DNA of 64,000 nt from Pararobbsia silviterrae (GTDB taxonomy: Bacteria > Pseudomonadota > Gammaproteobacteria > Burkholderiales > Burkholderiaceae). A model generated the notes under the pieces. The model did not search any database. It was not told where the DNA came from and saw nothing but the letters and a program-made list of their open reading frames with translations. The DNA lies in assembly GCF_003628125.1 (NCBI RefSeq), contig NZ_RBZU01000008.1, positions 121,748-185,747 on the forward strand, read 5' to 3'. Within the stretch, counting starts at the first letter, position 1. Each line of letters opens with the position of its first letter. The position numbers and the translations under genes are program-made. Below are positions 17,219-26,816 of this stretch, piece after piece.

Positions 17219-17305
17219 GTGTCTAATCGCGTCCATATTGGTATCTAAAAGGTGTTTAAGTGGATTAATAAAGGCGTCTAAAGACGATGTCTGAGCGGCG
17301 TCTCA
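17219..17305 (+). promoter_or_regulatory. array of GGTRTCTAA-type direct repeats before the amino-sugar operon
   Basis: Direct-repeat half-sites occur at 17219 (GGTGTCTAAT), 17240 (GGTATCTAAA), 17251 (GGTGTTTAAG), 17273 (GGCGTCTAAA), 17286 (GATGTCTGAG) and 17298 (GGCGTCTCAC). Starts are spaced 21, 11, 22, 13 and 12 bp, close to multiples of a helical turn. The array ends about 30 bp before the operon start. The likely binder is the NagR-like GntR protein at 24805; this is inferred. Confidence 0.5.
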
Positions 17306-17333
17306 CCTCTCATTCCCATTGGAGTCGACGATT

Positions 17334-18602
17334 GTGAAATATCGAAACCTTCTGCAGCGTTTGGCCCTCGCCGCGAGCGTCGTGCTCGGTGTCCATGCCG
17401 CCGCGGCGGCGGCACAGCCCGTGACGCTCACGATAGAAAGCTGGCGTAACGACGATCTCGCGATCTGGCAAAAGCAGATCATTCCGGCGTTCGAAAAGAC
17501 CCATCCGGACATCAAGGTCCGCTTCACGCCCGTCGCACTCGCGCAGTACGACGCAGCACTCAACTCGAAACTCGCGGCGGGCACCGCCGGCGATCTGATT
17601 TCGTGCCGGCCGTTCGACGCGTCGCTGCGGCAATTCCAGCAAGGCCACCTCGCGTCGCTGAACGATCTCAAGGGCCTCGACAACTTCACGTCGCTCGCAC
17701 GCGCCGCCTGGTCGACGGATGACGGCAAGACGACGTACTGCGTGCCGATGGCATCGGTGATTCACGGCTTCATCTACAACAAGGACGCCTTCGACAAGCT
17801 GGGTATTCAGCCGCCCGCGACCGTCGATGCCTTCTTTGCCGCACTCGATCGGATCAAGGCCGACGGCACGTATATCCCGCTTGCGATGGGCACCAAGGAC
17901 GGCTGGGAAACGGCGTCGATGGGTTACCAGAACATCGGCCCGACCTACTACAAAGGCGAGCAGGGCCGTGACGGTCTTATCGCCGGCAAGCAGAAGCTGA
18001 CCGATCCGCAATGGGTCGAGCCCTTCAAGGTCCTCGCACGCTGGAAGCCGTATCTGGGCAACGGCTTCGAGGCGCAGACCTACCCCGATAGCCAGAATCT
18101 CTTCACGCTCGGCCGCGCGGCGATCTACCCCGCGGGATCGTGGGAAATCGCGAATTTCGAAAAGCAGGCCGGCTTCAAGATGGGCGCTTTCAAGCCGCCC
18201 GTGCAAAAGGCCGGTGACGCGTGCTTTATCTCCGATCACCCCGATATCGCGCTCGGCGCGAACGCGAACTCGCCCCACCTTGCGCAGGCCAAGGTCTTCC
18301 TCGAATGGGTGGCCTCGCCCGAATTCGCGAATCTGTATTCGAATGCGCTGCCCGGCTTCTTCAGTCTCCAGAAGACGCCTGTCGAATTGAAGGATCCGCT
18401 CGCGAAAGCATTCATCAGCTGGCGCCAGTCATGTTCATCGACGATCCGTCCGACGTATCAATTCCTGAGCCGCGGCACGCCCAATCTCGAGAACGCGTTC
18501 TGGGTCGAAGGGTCCGCCGTCATCAACGGCACGACGACGCCGGAGGCCGCCGCGCAGAAACTGCAGGCCGGTCTCGATAGCTGGTACACGCCTGTGCATT
18601 GA
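17334..18602 (+). CDS. CUT1 ABC transporter sugar-binding protein
   Basis: A 422-residue extracellular solute-binding protein of family 1. A signal peptide (LLQRLALAASVVLGVHAAAAAA) precedes the mature start QPVTLTIESWRNDD. The features FEKTHPDIKVRF, PMASVIHGFIYNKDAFDKLGI, GRAAIYPAGSWEIANFEKQ and the C-terminal aromatic segments are typical of oligosaccharide- and amino-sugar-binding members. The GTG at 17334 is chosen because GGAG lies 9 nt upstream; an in-frame TTG at 17319 overlaps that site. It is the first gene of the operon running to 24681. The neighbouring BadF kinase and SIS isomerase suggest an amino sugar ligand. The ligand itself is not readable. Confidence 0.9.
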   Translation: MKYRNLLQRLALAASVVLGVHAAAAAAQPVTLTIESWRNDDLAIWQKQIIPAFEKTHPDIKVRFTPVALAQYDAALNSKLAAGTAGDLISCRPFDASLRQFQQGHLASLNDLKGLDNFTSLARAAWSTDDGKTTYCVPMASVIHGFIYNKDAFDKLGIQPPATVDAFFAALDRIKADGTYIPLAMGTKDGWETASMGYQNIGPTYYKGEQGRDGLIAGKQKLTDPQWVEPFKVLARWKPYLGNGFEAQTYPDSQNLFTLGRAAIYPAGSWEIANFEKQAGFKMGAFKPPVQKAGDACFISDHPDIALGANANSPHLAQAKVFLEWVASPEFANLYSNALPGFFSLQKTPVELKDPLAKAFISWRQSCSSTIRPTYQFLSRGTPNLENAFWVEGSAVINGTTTPEAAAQKLQAGLDSWYTPVH

Positions 18603-18717
18603 CCGCACGGCGCGTCGCACCACGCGTCGCACCACGCATCGATTCACCGGCTGTCGCCGACACGATCGGGTGCATGCCCCGCACATGCCCCGATCGCCGA
18701 TACCCTGGATAGAACGT

Positions 18718-19674
18718 ATGAATGCCTCACTTGTCATGGATCGAGGAGATCGCGCGCGACACGCACGTCGTCCGCGACGCCTCTATATCGCCGTGTTCCT
18801 TGCACCCGCGGCGCTGATCTACACGGCGCTGATGATCGTACCGCTCGTCGATACGCTGAGACTCGCGTTTCTATCGGCCCCCGATGGGCGCGAACGCTAC
18901 GCCGGATTCGCGAATTTCAAGGCGCTGCTGACCGATCCCCAATGGTCCGAGGCGTTCTGGAATGCGCTCAAGAACAACACGTACTTCTTGTCGATCCATC
19001 TGATCGTCATGATTCCGCTCGGCATCGGACTCGCGGCGTTTTTGTGCTTGCCGCGTCTGAGCGCCAGCGGCGTCTATCGAACGGCATTCTTCATGCCGAC
19101 GATGCTGTCGTTCGTGATCATCGGATTCGGCTGGAAGTTGATTCTGTCGCCGCTCTGGGGCGTGACGCCCAGCATTCTGCACGCGCTGCATCTCGATGCG
19201 TGGTTTGCGCCGTATCTGGGTTCATCGCGCGATGCATTGACGGCGCTGGGTCTGATCTCGGTCTGGCAATACACGGGTGTGCCGATGATGCTCGTCTATG
19301 CCTCGCTGATTTCGATTCCCGACGAGATCATCGAAGCGGCCGAGATCGACGGCATCGTCGGCGTCGCGCAGTTCTTCAAGATCAAGCTCCCTTTGCTCTG
19401 GCCGACGATCGGACTGATCGCGATCCTGACCTTCGTCAGCAACTTCAATTCGTTCGATCTTGTCTATACGACGCAAGGCGCGCTCGCGGGCCCCGACTAT
19501 TCGACGGATATTCTCGGCACGCTGCTGTTCCGCACGTTCTTCGGCTTTCAGTTGCAGCTCGGCGACCCGCATATGGGGGCGGCCATTGCGACGGCCATGT
19601 TCGCGATCATCCTCGCGGTGGTCTCGGCCTACCTGTTCCTGGTCCAGCGCCGGCTCGTCCGGCACGCGTACTGA
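18718..19674 (+). CDS. CUT1 sugar ABC permease, MalF type
   Basis: A 318-residue inner-membrane permease with six predicted helices. The MalF/UgpA-class EAA loop is seen in PDEIIEAAEIDGIVGVAQFFKIKLPLLWP (about residue 205). The N-terminal part is a short Arg-rich cytoplasmic tail (RARHARRPRRLYIAVFLAPAALIY). The start could be 18670; 18718 leaves a shorter tail and no start has a strong ribosome site. It follows the binding protein by 115 bp and precedes the partner permease by 12 bp. With the gene at 19687 it forms the heterodimeric channel. Confidence 0.9.
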   Translation: MNASLVMDRGDRARHARRPRRLYIAVFLAPAALIYTALMIVPLVDTLRLAFLSAPDGRERYAGFANFKALLTDPQWSEAFWNALKNNTYFLSIHLIVMIPLGIGLAAFLCLPRLSASGVYRTAFFMPTMLSFVIIGFGWKLILSPLWGVTPSILHALHLDAWFAPYLGSSRDALTALGLISVWQYTGVPMMLVYASLISIPDEIIEAAEIDGIVGVAQFFKIKLPLLWPTIGLIAILTFVSNFNSFDLVYTTQGALAGPDYSTDILGTLLFRTFFGFQLQLGDPHMGAAIATAMFAIILAVVSAYLFLVQRRLVRHAY

Positions 19675-19686
19675 GGGGCTCGCACC

Positions 19687-20526
19687 ATGGCACATGCTAG
19701 ACGTTCCTATGCGCGCCTGCTCGCGACGCACGCCGTGTTGCTGTTCTATACGCTGATCTCGATCGGGCCGATCGTCTTGATCGCGATGAATTCGATCAAA
19801 TCGCGCAGCGCGATCTTTAGCGCGCCGCTCGCATGGCCGAGCCCATCGACGGTCGATTTTTCGGGCTATGCGGCGCTCGTCGAAGACGGGAGTTTTGCCG
19901 GCTATTTTCTTAACAGCACCGTCGTGACGGTGACCGCCTTGATCGCGGTCATCGTATTCGGCGCGATGGCGGCGTTCGCTTTGTCGGAGTACCGGTTCAA
20001 GCTCAACGCGCTGACCGGGCTCTACTTTGCGATCGGCATCATGATTCCGATCCGCCTCGGCACGGTCGGCATTCTCGAAATGCTTGTCGCGGCGCATCTT
20101 GCGAACACGCTCACGGGCCTGATTCTCGTCTATACGGCGCAAGGTTTGCCGCTTGCGATTTTTATCCTGACCGAATACATGAAGACGGTATCGAGCGATC
20201 TGAAAAACGCGGGTCGCATCGACGGTCTCTCGGAGTACCGGATTTTCTTCTGGCTCGTGCTGCCGTTACTGCGCCCCGCGATGACGACCGTCGCGGTGTT
20301 CACGATGATTCCGATCTGGAACGACCTCTGGTTTCCGCTGATCCTCGCGCCCGGCGAAGCCACGAAGACCGTCACGCTCGGCGCGCAGATTTTTCTGGGT
20401 CAATACGAGACCGACTGGAACGCGATGCTCGCCGTGCTCACGGTCGGCATCGTGCCGATTGTCGCGCTGTATCTCGTGCTCTCGCGCGGCTTGATTCGCG
20501 GGATCGCATCCGGCGCGATCAAGTAA
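19687..20526 (+). CDS. CUT1 sugar ABC permease, MalG type
   Basis: A 279-residue six-helix permease, partner of the preceding gene. The N terminus has the MalG-type layout, and the EAA motif appears as SSDLKNAGRIDGLSEYRIFFWLVLPLLRPA (about residue 165). The loop that contacts the ATPase is therefore intact. The spacing of 12 bp from the upstream permease and about 50 bp to the oxidoreductase supports one transcript. Confidence 0.92.
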   Translation: MAHARRSYARLLATHAVLLFYTLISIGPIVLIAMNSIKSRSAIFSAPLAWPSPSTVDFSGYAALVEDGSFAGYFLNSTVVTVTALIAVIVFGAMAAFALSEYRFKLNALTGLYFAIGIMIPIRLGTVGILEMLVAAHLANTLTGLILVYTAQGLPLAIFILTEYMKTVSSDLKNAGRIDGLSEYRIFFWLVLPLLRPAMTTVAVFTMIPIWNDLWFPLILAPGEATKTVTLGAQIFLGQYETDWNAMLAVLTVGIVPIVALYLVLSRGLIRGIASGAIK

Positions 20527-20574
20527 TGCGCGCCGCTCCCGCCCGACAGGGCTTGGATATCGAAGGTTGAAATC

Positions 20575-21648
20575 ATGAACGATGTTTCTGAATACCGTCC
20601 GCTGCGCGTCGTCGTGGCCGGGCTCGGGCAAATGGGCCGGTCCCATGCGCTGGCCTATCACAGCAATCCCGACTACGAGATCGTCGGTCTTTATGATCGA
20701 AGTCCCGGTGCGTTGCCCGACGCGTTGCACGGCTATGCGCGGCTCGCGAGCTTCGACGCCGGGCTCGCGCTCAAGCCTGACGTGGTCTCTATCTGCACTT
20801 ATACCGATAGCCATGCCGAGCTCGCGATTCGCGCGCTCGACGCGGGCGCGCATGTGTTTGTCGAGAAGCCGCTTGCCGCGTCGCTCGACGAAGCGCAAAG
20901 CGTCGTCGATGCGGCGCGACGCGCGCGTCGTACGCTCGTCATCGGCTACATCCTCCGACACCATCCGTCATGGACCACGTTTATCGATCAGTCGAGACGG
21001 ATGGGGCCGCCGTACGTGATGCGCCTCAATCTGAACCAGCAATCGACGGGCGACGCGTGGCGCATCCACAAGCGGCTGATGGAGACGACGCCGCCGATCG
21101 TCGATTGCGGCGTCCACTATGTCGACGTGATGTGTCAGATCACCGATGCGCGTCCTGTTCAAGTGCGCGGCATGGGCGTGCGCCTGACCGAGGAAATTGC
21201 CGAGCATCAGGTCAACTACGGGCACCTGCAAGTGCTCTTCGAAGATGGATCGCTCGGCTGGTACGAAGCGGGATGGGGGCCGATGATGTCGGAGACGGCG
21301 TGCTTCGTCAAAGATGTGATCGGTCCGTTCGGCGCCGTCTCGATCGTCACGGAGCCCACGCTGAGTTCGTCGGATGTCGATACCCATACGAAGACCGGCA
21401 AGCTGCGCATCCACCGTGCGCCGGGGCCATCGGAAAACGCCGAGGCAGTCCGCGACGAATGGATCTCGATGGACGACGAACCGGGGCATCAGGATCTATG
21501 CGATCGCGAGCAAGCTTTTCTCGCGGAAGCGATCCGAAGCGGCCGCGATCTCACACGACATCACGACGACGCGATCCGCTCGCTGAAAATCGCGCTCGCG
21601 GCCGAGCAGAGCATGCGCGAAGGTCGTGCGATCGATCTTCCCGCATGA
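20575..21648 (+). CDS. Gfo/Idh/MocA-family sugar oxidoreductase
   Basis: A 357-residue NAD(P)-dependent dehydrogenase. The N-terminal Rossmann fold has [17 protein letters not shown] (about residue 12), the [14 protein letters not shown] segment gives the catalytic Lys, and the C-terminal alpha/beta domain includes [16 protein letters not shown], with the His-Asp region that binds substrate. It would oxidise or epimerise a sugar or sugar derivative taken up by the same operon. It is unusual for canonical amino-sugar catabolism, which needs no such enzyme, so a modified substrate is possible. ABC-operon membership is supported by tight spacing on both sides. Confidence 0.9.
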   Translation: MNDVSEYRPLRVVVAGLGQMGRSHALAYHSNPDYEIVGLYDRSPGALPDALHGYARLASFDAGLALKPDVVSICTYTDSHAELAIRALDAGAHVFVEKPLAASLDEAQSVVDAARRARRTLVIGYILRHHPSWTTFIDQSRRMGPPYVMRLNLNQQSTGDAWRIHKRLMETTPPIVDCGVHYVDVMCQITDARPVQVRGMGVRLTEEIAEHQVNYGHLQVLFEDGSLGWYEAGWGPMMSETACFVKDVIGPFGAVSIVTEPTLSSSDVDTHTKTGKLRIHRAPGPSENAEAVRDEWISMDDEPGHQDLCDREQAFLAEAIRSGRDLTRHHDDAIRSLKIALAAEQSMREGRAIDLPA

Positions 21649-21682
21649 TGCGCGCCACTTTTTCCGATCGCGAGGCCTAGCC

Positions 21683-22690
21683 ATGAGTGCATTGAATGTC
21701 GAACACGTGACCAAGCGCTTCGGCGATACGCACGTGCTCAACGGCATCGATCTCGATGTCGAAGAAGGCGAGTTGATTGTTTGCGTGGGGCCGTCGGGAT
21801 GCGGAAAATCGACGTTGCTGCGCATTATCGCGGGCCTCGAGGATCACACGTCGGGGCATGTGCGGATCGCGGGAACCGTGGTCGACGCGACGCCGCCCGC
21901 ACGCCGTGGCATCGCAATGGTCTTTCAGAGTTATGCGTTGTATCCGCATTTGAGCGTGGCCGACAATATGAGCCTCGCGCTCAAACGTGAAGGCGTCGCC
22001 AAGCCGGAAATCGCGCGACGCATCGCGTTCGCCGCCGAGATGCTCGCGCTGAATCCATTGATGCGGCGTCGCCCCGCCGCGTTGTCGGGCGGTCAGCGGC
22101 AACGCGTGGCGATCGGGCGTGCGATCGTGCGTCAACCCAAGCTCTTTCTATTCGACGAGCCGCTTTCGAATCTCGATGCGGCGCTGCGCGTGAATACGCG
22201 GCTCGAACTCGCGAGCCTGCATCGCAAGCTCGGCGCAACGATGATCTATGTCACGCACGACCAGACCGAAGCGATGACGCTGGCCGACCGGATCGTCGTG
22301 CTCGACGGCGGACGGGTTCAGCAGATCGGTACGCCGCGCGAACTCTATGAGCAGCCGTCGAACCGCTTTGTCGCGGGATTTGTCGGCTCGCCGAAAATGA
22401 ACCTGATCGAGGGCGAGGAGGCGCGCCGCGACGGCGCGAGCGCGATCGGCATCCGGCCCGAGGATATTCGACTCGTCGATCGCGATGCGCGATGGTCGGG
22501 CGAGATCCGTCATATGGAATATCTCGGCGCGGACACCTATCTCTTTGTCCACAGCCCCGAAGCCGGCGACGTGACCGTACGCGCGTCCGGGCATGCGGCA
22601 TTCGCGATCGGGCACCGCGTCGGTCTTGCTCCCGTGCCCGCCAAAGTGCTGCGTTTCGACGAGCACGGCCGACGCAAGGTTCAGTCATGA
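21683..22690 (+). CDS. sugar ABC transporter ATPase (UgpC/MsmK type)
   Basis: A 335-residue ATPase energising the two permeases above. It has Walker [10 protein letters not shown] (about residue 36), Q-loop, signature [15 protein letters not shown], Walker [13 protein letters not shown] and switch His in [12 protein letters not shown]-terminal TOBE-like regulatory domain follows from about 240 ([11 protein letters not shown]). The start at 21683 follows immediately on the oxidoreductase. Its stop overlaps the next gene's start (ATGA at 22687), coupling transporter and kinase translation. Confidence 0.93.
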   Translation: MSALNVEHVTKRFGDTHVLNGIDLDVEEGELIVCVGPSGCGKSTLLRIIAGLEDHTSGHVRIAGTVVDATPPARRGIAMVFQSYALYPHLSVADNMSLALKREGVAKPEIARRIAFAAEMLALNPLMRRRPAALSGGQRQRVAIGRAIVRQPKLFLFDEPLSNLDAALRVNTRLELASLHRKLGATMIYVTHDQTEAMTLADRIVVLDGGRVQQIGTPRELYEQPSNRFVAGFVGSPKMNLIEGEEARRDGASAIGIRPEDIRLVDRDARWSGEIRHMEYLGADTYLFVHSPEAGDVTVRASGHAAFAIGHRVGLAPVPAKVLRFDEHGRRKVQS

Positions 22691-23586
22691 GCGAAGCGGC
22701 ATGGGACTCGACGATCCTGATCGGTGTCGACGGAGGCGGCACGGGCACGCGTATCGCCGTATCGAGGTCCGGCAGTGCGTCGATCCGCTTGGCTGAAGGA
22801 CCGGCGTCCGCGCTTTCGCTGGGTGTCGCAAATGCGTGGGATGTCGTTGCGGGGTTGTGCGCGCAGGCGCTCGATACCTCGATCCACGCGATGCCCTGGT
22901 CACGCTGCGTCATGGTGGCGGGCATGGCGGGCGCGCATCATCTGCCATGGCGCGAGCAGTTCCTTCGCGATGCACCGGCGATGCAGCGTCTGCGCGTGGA
23001 AACCGACGCCTTCACGACGCTGGCCGGCGCGCATGCGGGCCGGCCGGGCGCCATGATTGCGCTGGGTACGGGCAGCGTGGGCGAGGCGATGCGCGCGGAC
23101 GGGAATCGCGTGCAGGTCGGCGGCTATGGATTTCCCGCGGGCGATGAAGCCGGCGGTGCATGGATCGGCTTGCGTGCAAGCCGTCATGTGCAACAGGCCT
23201 TCGACGCAAGGGTGACGTGCGATGCATTCGCGCAAGCCCTCGCCGCGCGCATGCCGATCGATTCGCGCGACGCGTTGATCGCATGGCTAGGCCGTGCGCA
23301 AGCACGCGACTACGCGCGACTCGCGCCCACTGTGTTCGCCTTTGGTACGCATCCCGTCGCCACGGCGATTCTCGATGAAGCCGTCGATCAGGTACGGATG
23401 ATGGTCGATGCACTCGATCGTCATGGCGATTTGCCGATCGCGCTGTGCGGCGGCGTGGGCGCTGCGCTGCGCTCGCGCGTCTCGGGGAGTTGGGTCCGAC
23501 GGCTCGTCGACCCCGAGAGCGATGCCGCTCACGGCGCGCTCGTGCTCGCGCGCGAGATGAGCCGCGACGAGAGGGTGCGCGCATGA
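22687..23586 (+). CDS. BadF/BadG-family sugar kinase (glucosamine kinase-like)
   Basis: A 299-residue ASKHA-fold kinase. The phosphate-1 loop [14 protein letters not shown] (about residue 12), the [11 protein letters not shown] phosphate-2 segment and [16 protein letters not shown] are those of the BadF/BadG/BcrA family that includes N-acetylglucosamine kinase and the glucosamine kinase GspK. It probably phosphorylates an imported amino sugar at C6. It overlaps the ATPase gene by 4 nt and is followed by the SIS isomerase. N-acetylated versus free sugar cannot be told from motifs; the lack of a deacetylase gene favours the free form. Confidence 0.82.
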   Translation: MSEAAWDSTILIGVDGGGTGTRIAVSRSGSASIRLAEGPASALSLGVANAWDVVAGLCAQALDTSIHAMPWSRCVMVAGMAGAHHLPWREQFLRDAPAMQRLRVETDAFTTLAGAHAGRPGAMIALGTGSVGEAMRADGNRVQVGGYGFPAGDEAGGAWIGLRASRHVQQAFDARVTCDAFAQALAARMPIDSRDALIAWLGRAQARDYARLAPTVFAFGTHPVATAILDEAVDQVRMMVDALDRHGDLPIALCGGVGAALRSRVSGSWVRRLVDPESDAAHGALVLAREMSRDERVRA

Positions 23587-23652
23587 GCACACGCGCTCCG
23601 ATGTCAGATCGTCAATTCAACGTTGTTCGCACACGTGTGCAAGGAGACCCGA

Positions 23653-24681
23653 TTGACGTATATGTATGACGAAGCCCTTGCCGCGCCCGACTGCGTCGCG
23701 GCGCAACTCGCCGACGACGACACGGCGCGTACGCTCGCCGAACGCGCGGCGCGGCTCAATCCCACGACGGTGTTCACCGTGGCGCGCGGCAGTTCGGATC
23801 ACGCGGCCGCGTATTTCGCGACCTTGCTGATGACACAGCTCGGCGTGCCCGCACTCTCGCTGCCGATGTCGACGGCGAATCTGCATGCGGCGCGGTTACG
23901 CGTCGAAGGGCAGTTGGCGGTGGCGTTTTCCCAGTCCGGGCGCAGTCCCGATCTCATCGATGCCATGCGAGCACTCGATCGGCTTGGCGCGACGACACTC
24001 GCTTGCGTGAATGCCGATCATTCGCCGCTGGCTCAGGCCGTGTCGTGGAATTTGCCGGTTCTTGCCGGCGAAGAACGCAGTGTCGCGGCCACCAAGAGTT
24101 ATATCGGCATGCTCACGCGTGCCGTGCAGTTGGTGGGTCACTGGCAGCAATGCGTGACCGATCGCTCGTCGTTGCTCGAAGGACTCGCGACGCTGCCCGA
24201 TGCGATGCGAGAGGCGGCGTCGCTCGACTGGAGCGAGGCGGTCGAGGCGTACGCAGGCGTGAGTCGCATGATGGTCGTCGGGCGCGGCGCGGGGCTCGCG
24301 ATCGCGCTTGAGGCGGCGCTCAAACTCAAGGAAACGTCGGGCATCCAGGCGGAAGCCTTTTCGAGCGCCGAGGTCCGGCACGGTCCGATGGAGTTGATCG
24401 ACGCGGGGTATCCGCTGCTCGTCTTCGCGCCGCGCGGTCCTGAACAAAGCGGCTTGATCGCGTTCGCAGACGCGATGCGCGCACGCGGCGCGCGCGTGTT
24501 GCTGGCGGCACCGGCATCCGTCCGCGCGGCTGCCTTGCCGCTCGTCGAAACGGCCCATGCGATGCTCGATCCCGTTGCGGCCATTCAATCGTTCTATCTG
24601 ATGGCGGAGCGGCTCGCGTCTGCGCGCGGGCGCAATCCCGATGCGCCGATGCACTTGAGCAAGGTCACGCGTACGCACTAG
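23653..24681 (+). CDS. SIS-domain aminosugar-phosphate deaminase/isomerase
   Basis: A 342-residue protein with two SIS domains, like the isomerase half of GlmS and the NagB-II/AgaS deaminases. The first domain has TVARGSSDHAAAYFA and SQSGRSPDLIDAM. The second has VVGRGAGLAIALEAALKLKETSGIQAEAFSSAEVRHGPMELI. It would convert glucosamine-6-phosphate to fructose-6-phosphate and ammonia. The TTG at 23653 is the likely start, 6 nt after AAGGAG; the ATG at 23662 is 15 nt away. It completes the catabolic part of the operon. Confidence 0.87.
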   Translation: MTYMYDEALAAPDCVAAQLADDDTARTLAERAARLNPTTVFTVARGSSDHAAAYFATLLMTQLGVPALSLPMSTANLHAARLRVEGQLAVAFSQSGRSPDLIDAMRALDRLGATTLACVNADHSPLAQAVSWNLPVLAGEERSVAATKSYIGMLTRAVQLVGHWQQCVTDRSSLLEGLATLPDAMREAASLDWSEAVEAYAGVSRMMVVGRGAGLAIALEAALKLKETSGIQAEAFSSAEVRHGPMELIDAGYPLLVFAPRGPEQSGLIAFADAMRARGARVLLAAPASVRAAALPLVETAHAMLDPVAAIQSFYLMAERLASARGRNPDAPMHLSKVTRTH

Positions 24682-24804
24682 CGTTGCGAGGACGCCGCGA
24701 CCGCGGCGAACATCCGATCCGGCGGGCATCGCGTCCGCCGGATCGCAGAGGCAGCGCAGTGGGTTTGAAGTGGTATTATCCGGCCGTCAATTGCGCACAC
24801 TGTT

Positions 24805-25554
24805 ATGGATCGACGACTTCGACGCCTGAAGCCAGACGAGAACGACCCGACGCCCATGTATCTCCAATTGGTCCGCAAGCTGGTCGCGGCCATCGACAAC
24901 GGAGAATGGCGCGCGGGCGATGCCCTGCCTTCCGAGCGGACCATCGAGGAGTCGCTCGGCATCTCGCGCGTGACGGCGCGGCGTGCGCTCAAGCAGTTGG
25001 GCGACGATGGGTACATCACGCGCAATCAGGGCTCGGGCACCTTCATTGCCGAGCGTCGCGTGCCCCCGCGCTTCGAACAAACGCTCGGTCGGCTCGACAG
25101 CTTCACGGAGATGGTGCGGCCGTCGGGCTTCGTGCCGCGCAGCGAACTCATCTCGTTTCAGCGCCGCACGGCGGACCCCGACGAGCGCCGCGAACTTCGA
25201 CTCCGGGCGGACGAAGAGGTCGTCGCGGTCGCGCGTTTGCGGCGCGCCGATCAGACGATCATTTCGCTTCACCGTACGACCGTGCCCTACGGCATTCTGT
25301 CCGACGCGGCGTTGATCGGCGATTCGCTGTATTCGTACTTCGAGGAAATCGGGCGGCCCGTCGTGCGGGCGCGGCAGCATTTCAACGGGGCGGTCGCGGA
25401 CGCCGAGCTTGCTCGCATCATGCACATCGCCGAAGGCACGCCGTTGCTGCTCGTCACGCGCACCGCGTATTCACACGACGATGTGCCGATCGAATATACG
25501 AACACCTACTGTCTCAACGAACACTACGACTTCGTCGTCGAGCTGCAGCGGTAG
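24805..25554 (+). CDS. GntR/HutC-family regulator, NagR-like
   Basis: A 249-residue repressor-type regulator. The N-terminal winged helix (about 15-80) shows PMYLQLVRKLVAAIDNGEW, LPSERTIEESLGISRVTARRAL and GYITRNQGSGTFI. The C-terminal UTRA ligand domain (about 90-245) shows EEVVAVARLRRADQTIISLHRTTVP and IEYTNTYCLNEHYDFVVELQR. NagR/DasR relatives sense amino-sugar phosphates and repress uptake and catabolic genes. It lies 123 bp after the SIS gene, so it may have its own promoter. The probable target is the repeat array at 17219-17305. Confidence 0.88.
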   Translation: MDRRLRRLKPDENDPTPMYLQLVRKLVAAIDNGEWRAGDALPSERTIEESLGISRVTARRALKQLGDDGYITRNQGSGTFIAERRVPPRFEQTLGRLDSFTEMVRPSGFVPRSELISFQRRTADPDERRELRLRADEEVVAVARLRRADQTIISLHRTTVPYGILSDAALIGDSLYSYFEEIGRPVVRARQHFNGAVADAELARIMHIAEGTPLLLVTRTAYSHDDVPIEYTNTYCLNEHYDFVVELQR

Positions 25555-25567
25555 GTGCGATCGGGGT

Positions 25568-26407
25568 TCAGATGCCGAGCGGATGGTCATCGACGTCCTT
25601 GCCGGACCTGACATCGCCAATCAGGCTTCCGTAGGTCATGCATAGCATCACGTTTGTGGTGATCGTGCCGATGGTTTCGATGGTTGTGCCGCCGATCCAC
25701 GATAGCCAGTACGTGGCGTTAAGGGGCGTGGTTGCAAGGGCTGCGGGATGAAAGAAGCTCGCGAGCCGTTGCCACGATAACAGGCTCCCCACGACGAGGA
25801 AGGGTCCGTAGGTCAAAACCATCGCGAACCACACGCGCCATGCATTGCCCCGCATCGCGTTCCACGACAAGGACAGGTAGTTCGATCGATCGAGCGCCGC
25901 CGCGGGAAGGGCGAGGACCAGCTTCATCAACAACACGATCGAGACGATCACACTCGCGGCAAGCAGCACAATCGTGATGGCGATGACATAGCGCGGATGA
26001 AAAATCATCACGCTTAGCAGAATCACGATGCCGGCGATCGCGGAGGGGATGACCGAGGCGCAGAGAAAGACTTTGGCGACGGCGAGCAGACTGTGACGCC
26101 ACGTACGGTCAAAGACAAACATCCGCTCGTCGTTGCCGGCCGCATGTCGATGGAGCTTGCGTTGCAGTCCGACCAGGAACGCGACTTCGAGGAGCCATAA
26201 CGGCACAAACGCGCAGACATTCGCGCGACCCAGGCCGTAAACGGACAGCCTCGGAAGCAGGAGCAACGCCAAGATTTGAAACAGGCACAGGACGATCAAC
26301 GGCATCGCGAACGATCGTCGCTGTTGCCAAACGTATAGAAAGCTTGCTTTGACGGTCGGGTAGATCGACAACTTTCGTGGATGTTCTTGAAAGACGTCGT
26401 GTTCCAT
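25568..26407 (-). CDS. hypothetical six-helix membrane protein
   Basis: A 279-residue integral membrane protein that I do not recognise. Six hydrophobic segments are visible: MPLIVLCLFQILALLLLP, FVPLWLLEVAFLVGL, VFLCASVIPSAIAGIVILLSV, YVIAITIVLLAASVIVSIVLL, WFAMVLTYGPFLVVGSLL and WLSWIGGTTIETIGTITTN. Short charged loops separate them. The start is taken at 26407, which leaves an about 25-residue cytoplasmic tail; an ATG ten codons upstream is possible. It converges on the GntR gene with a 13-bp gap, so it is not part of that operon. Codon use is less GC-biased than its neighbours. Confidence 0.65.
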   Translation of the reverse strand: MEHDVFQEHPRKLSIYPTVKASFLYVWQQRRSFAMPLIVLCLFQILALLLLPRLSVYGLGRANVCAFVPLWLLEVAFLVGLQRKLHRHAAGNDERMFVFDRTWRHSLLAVAKVFLCASVIPSAIAGIVILLSVMIFHPRYVIAITIVLLAASVIVSIVLLMKLVLALPAAALDRSNYLSLSWNAMRGNAWRVWFAMVLTYGPFLVVGSLLSWQRLASFFHPAALATTPLNATYWLSWIGGTTIETIGTITTNVMLCMTYGSLIGDVRSGKDVDDHPLGI

Positions 26408-26816
26408 GTATTTGGTCTCGTGGGTCTGATGAGGCAATCGAGCATGTATGCGACACCATGTGCTTTGTGCGTCGTCTCATGCGCTGGCCCGTGGAATCGT
26501 GACGCTTGGGAAATCATTGATCACGAATCACGAGCGCAGAGAAAACAAACGGCGTGTCGCGATGCGCGATGCGCCGATCCCAGCGCTGGCGATACGCCGA
26601 ATCAAAGCGAGGGTTCGCATTCGCTTTTTTTAATGTCATATCCGATAAGCCGATCAAAACACAGTGATCGGCGCATCGCGTCTTAAATTGCGAATACTTT
26701 AGGGCGGCCTTATACGCAGCCATTAGGGAATTCCCTCGATCATTTCGGGGGAGATCCGTGCGTGGCGTAGATGGCCGCTTCACCCATCGCCCAGCTTCGA
26801 TGTCGATATACGGCGT
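26408..26816. other. 409-bp AT-richer intergenic region with two hairpins
   Basis: No gene is supported. Two inverted repeats stand out: a terminator-like hairpin at 26604-26631 and GCCGATCA/TGATCGGC (26649-26672, 8-nt loop). Base composition is well below that of the surrounding operons. Confidence 0.5.
26604..26631 (+). terminator. terminator-like hairpin with T-run
   Basis: AAAGCGA pairs perfectly with TCGCTTT across a 10-nt loop and is followed by a run of T on the plus strand. No plus-strand gene lies immediately upstream, so it may be a relic of a lost gene, or may serve the minus-strand fecR remnant in the other orientation. Confidence 0.35.

Larger units (their letters stand above)
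16738..17333. other. 596-bp intergenic region with repeats and promoter DNA
   Basis: No convincing gene. It holds hexanucleotide tandem repeats at 16944-16985, then plain GC-rich DNA. From about 17205 an AT-rich stretch with repeated GGTRTCTAA-like motifs leads into the sugar ABC operon. Minus-strand frames here encode only low-complexity Gly-Leu repeats. Confidence 0.6.
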
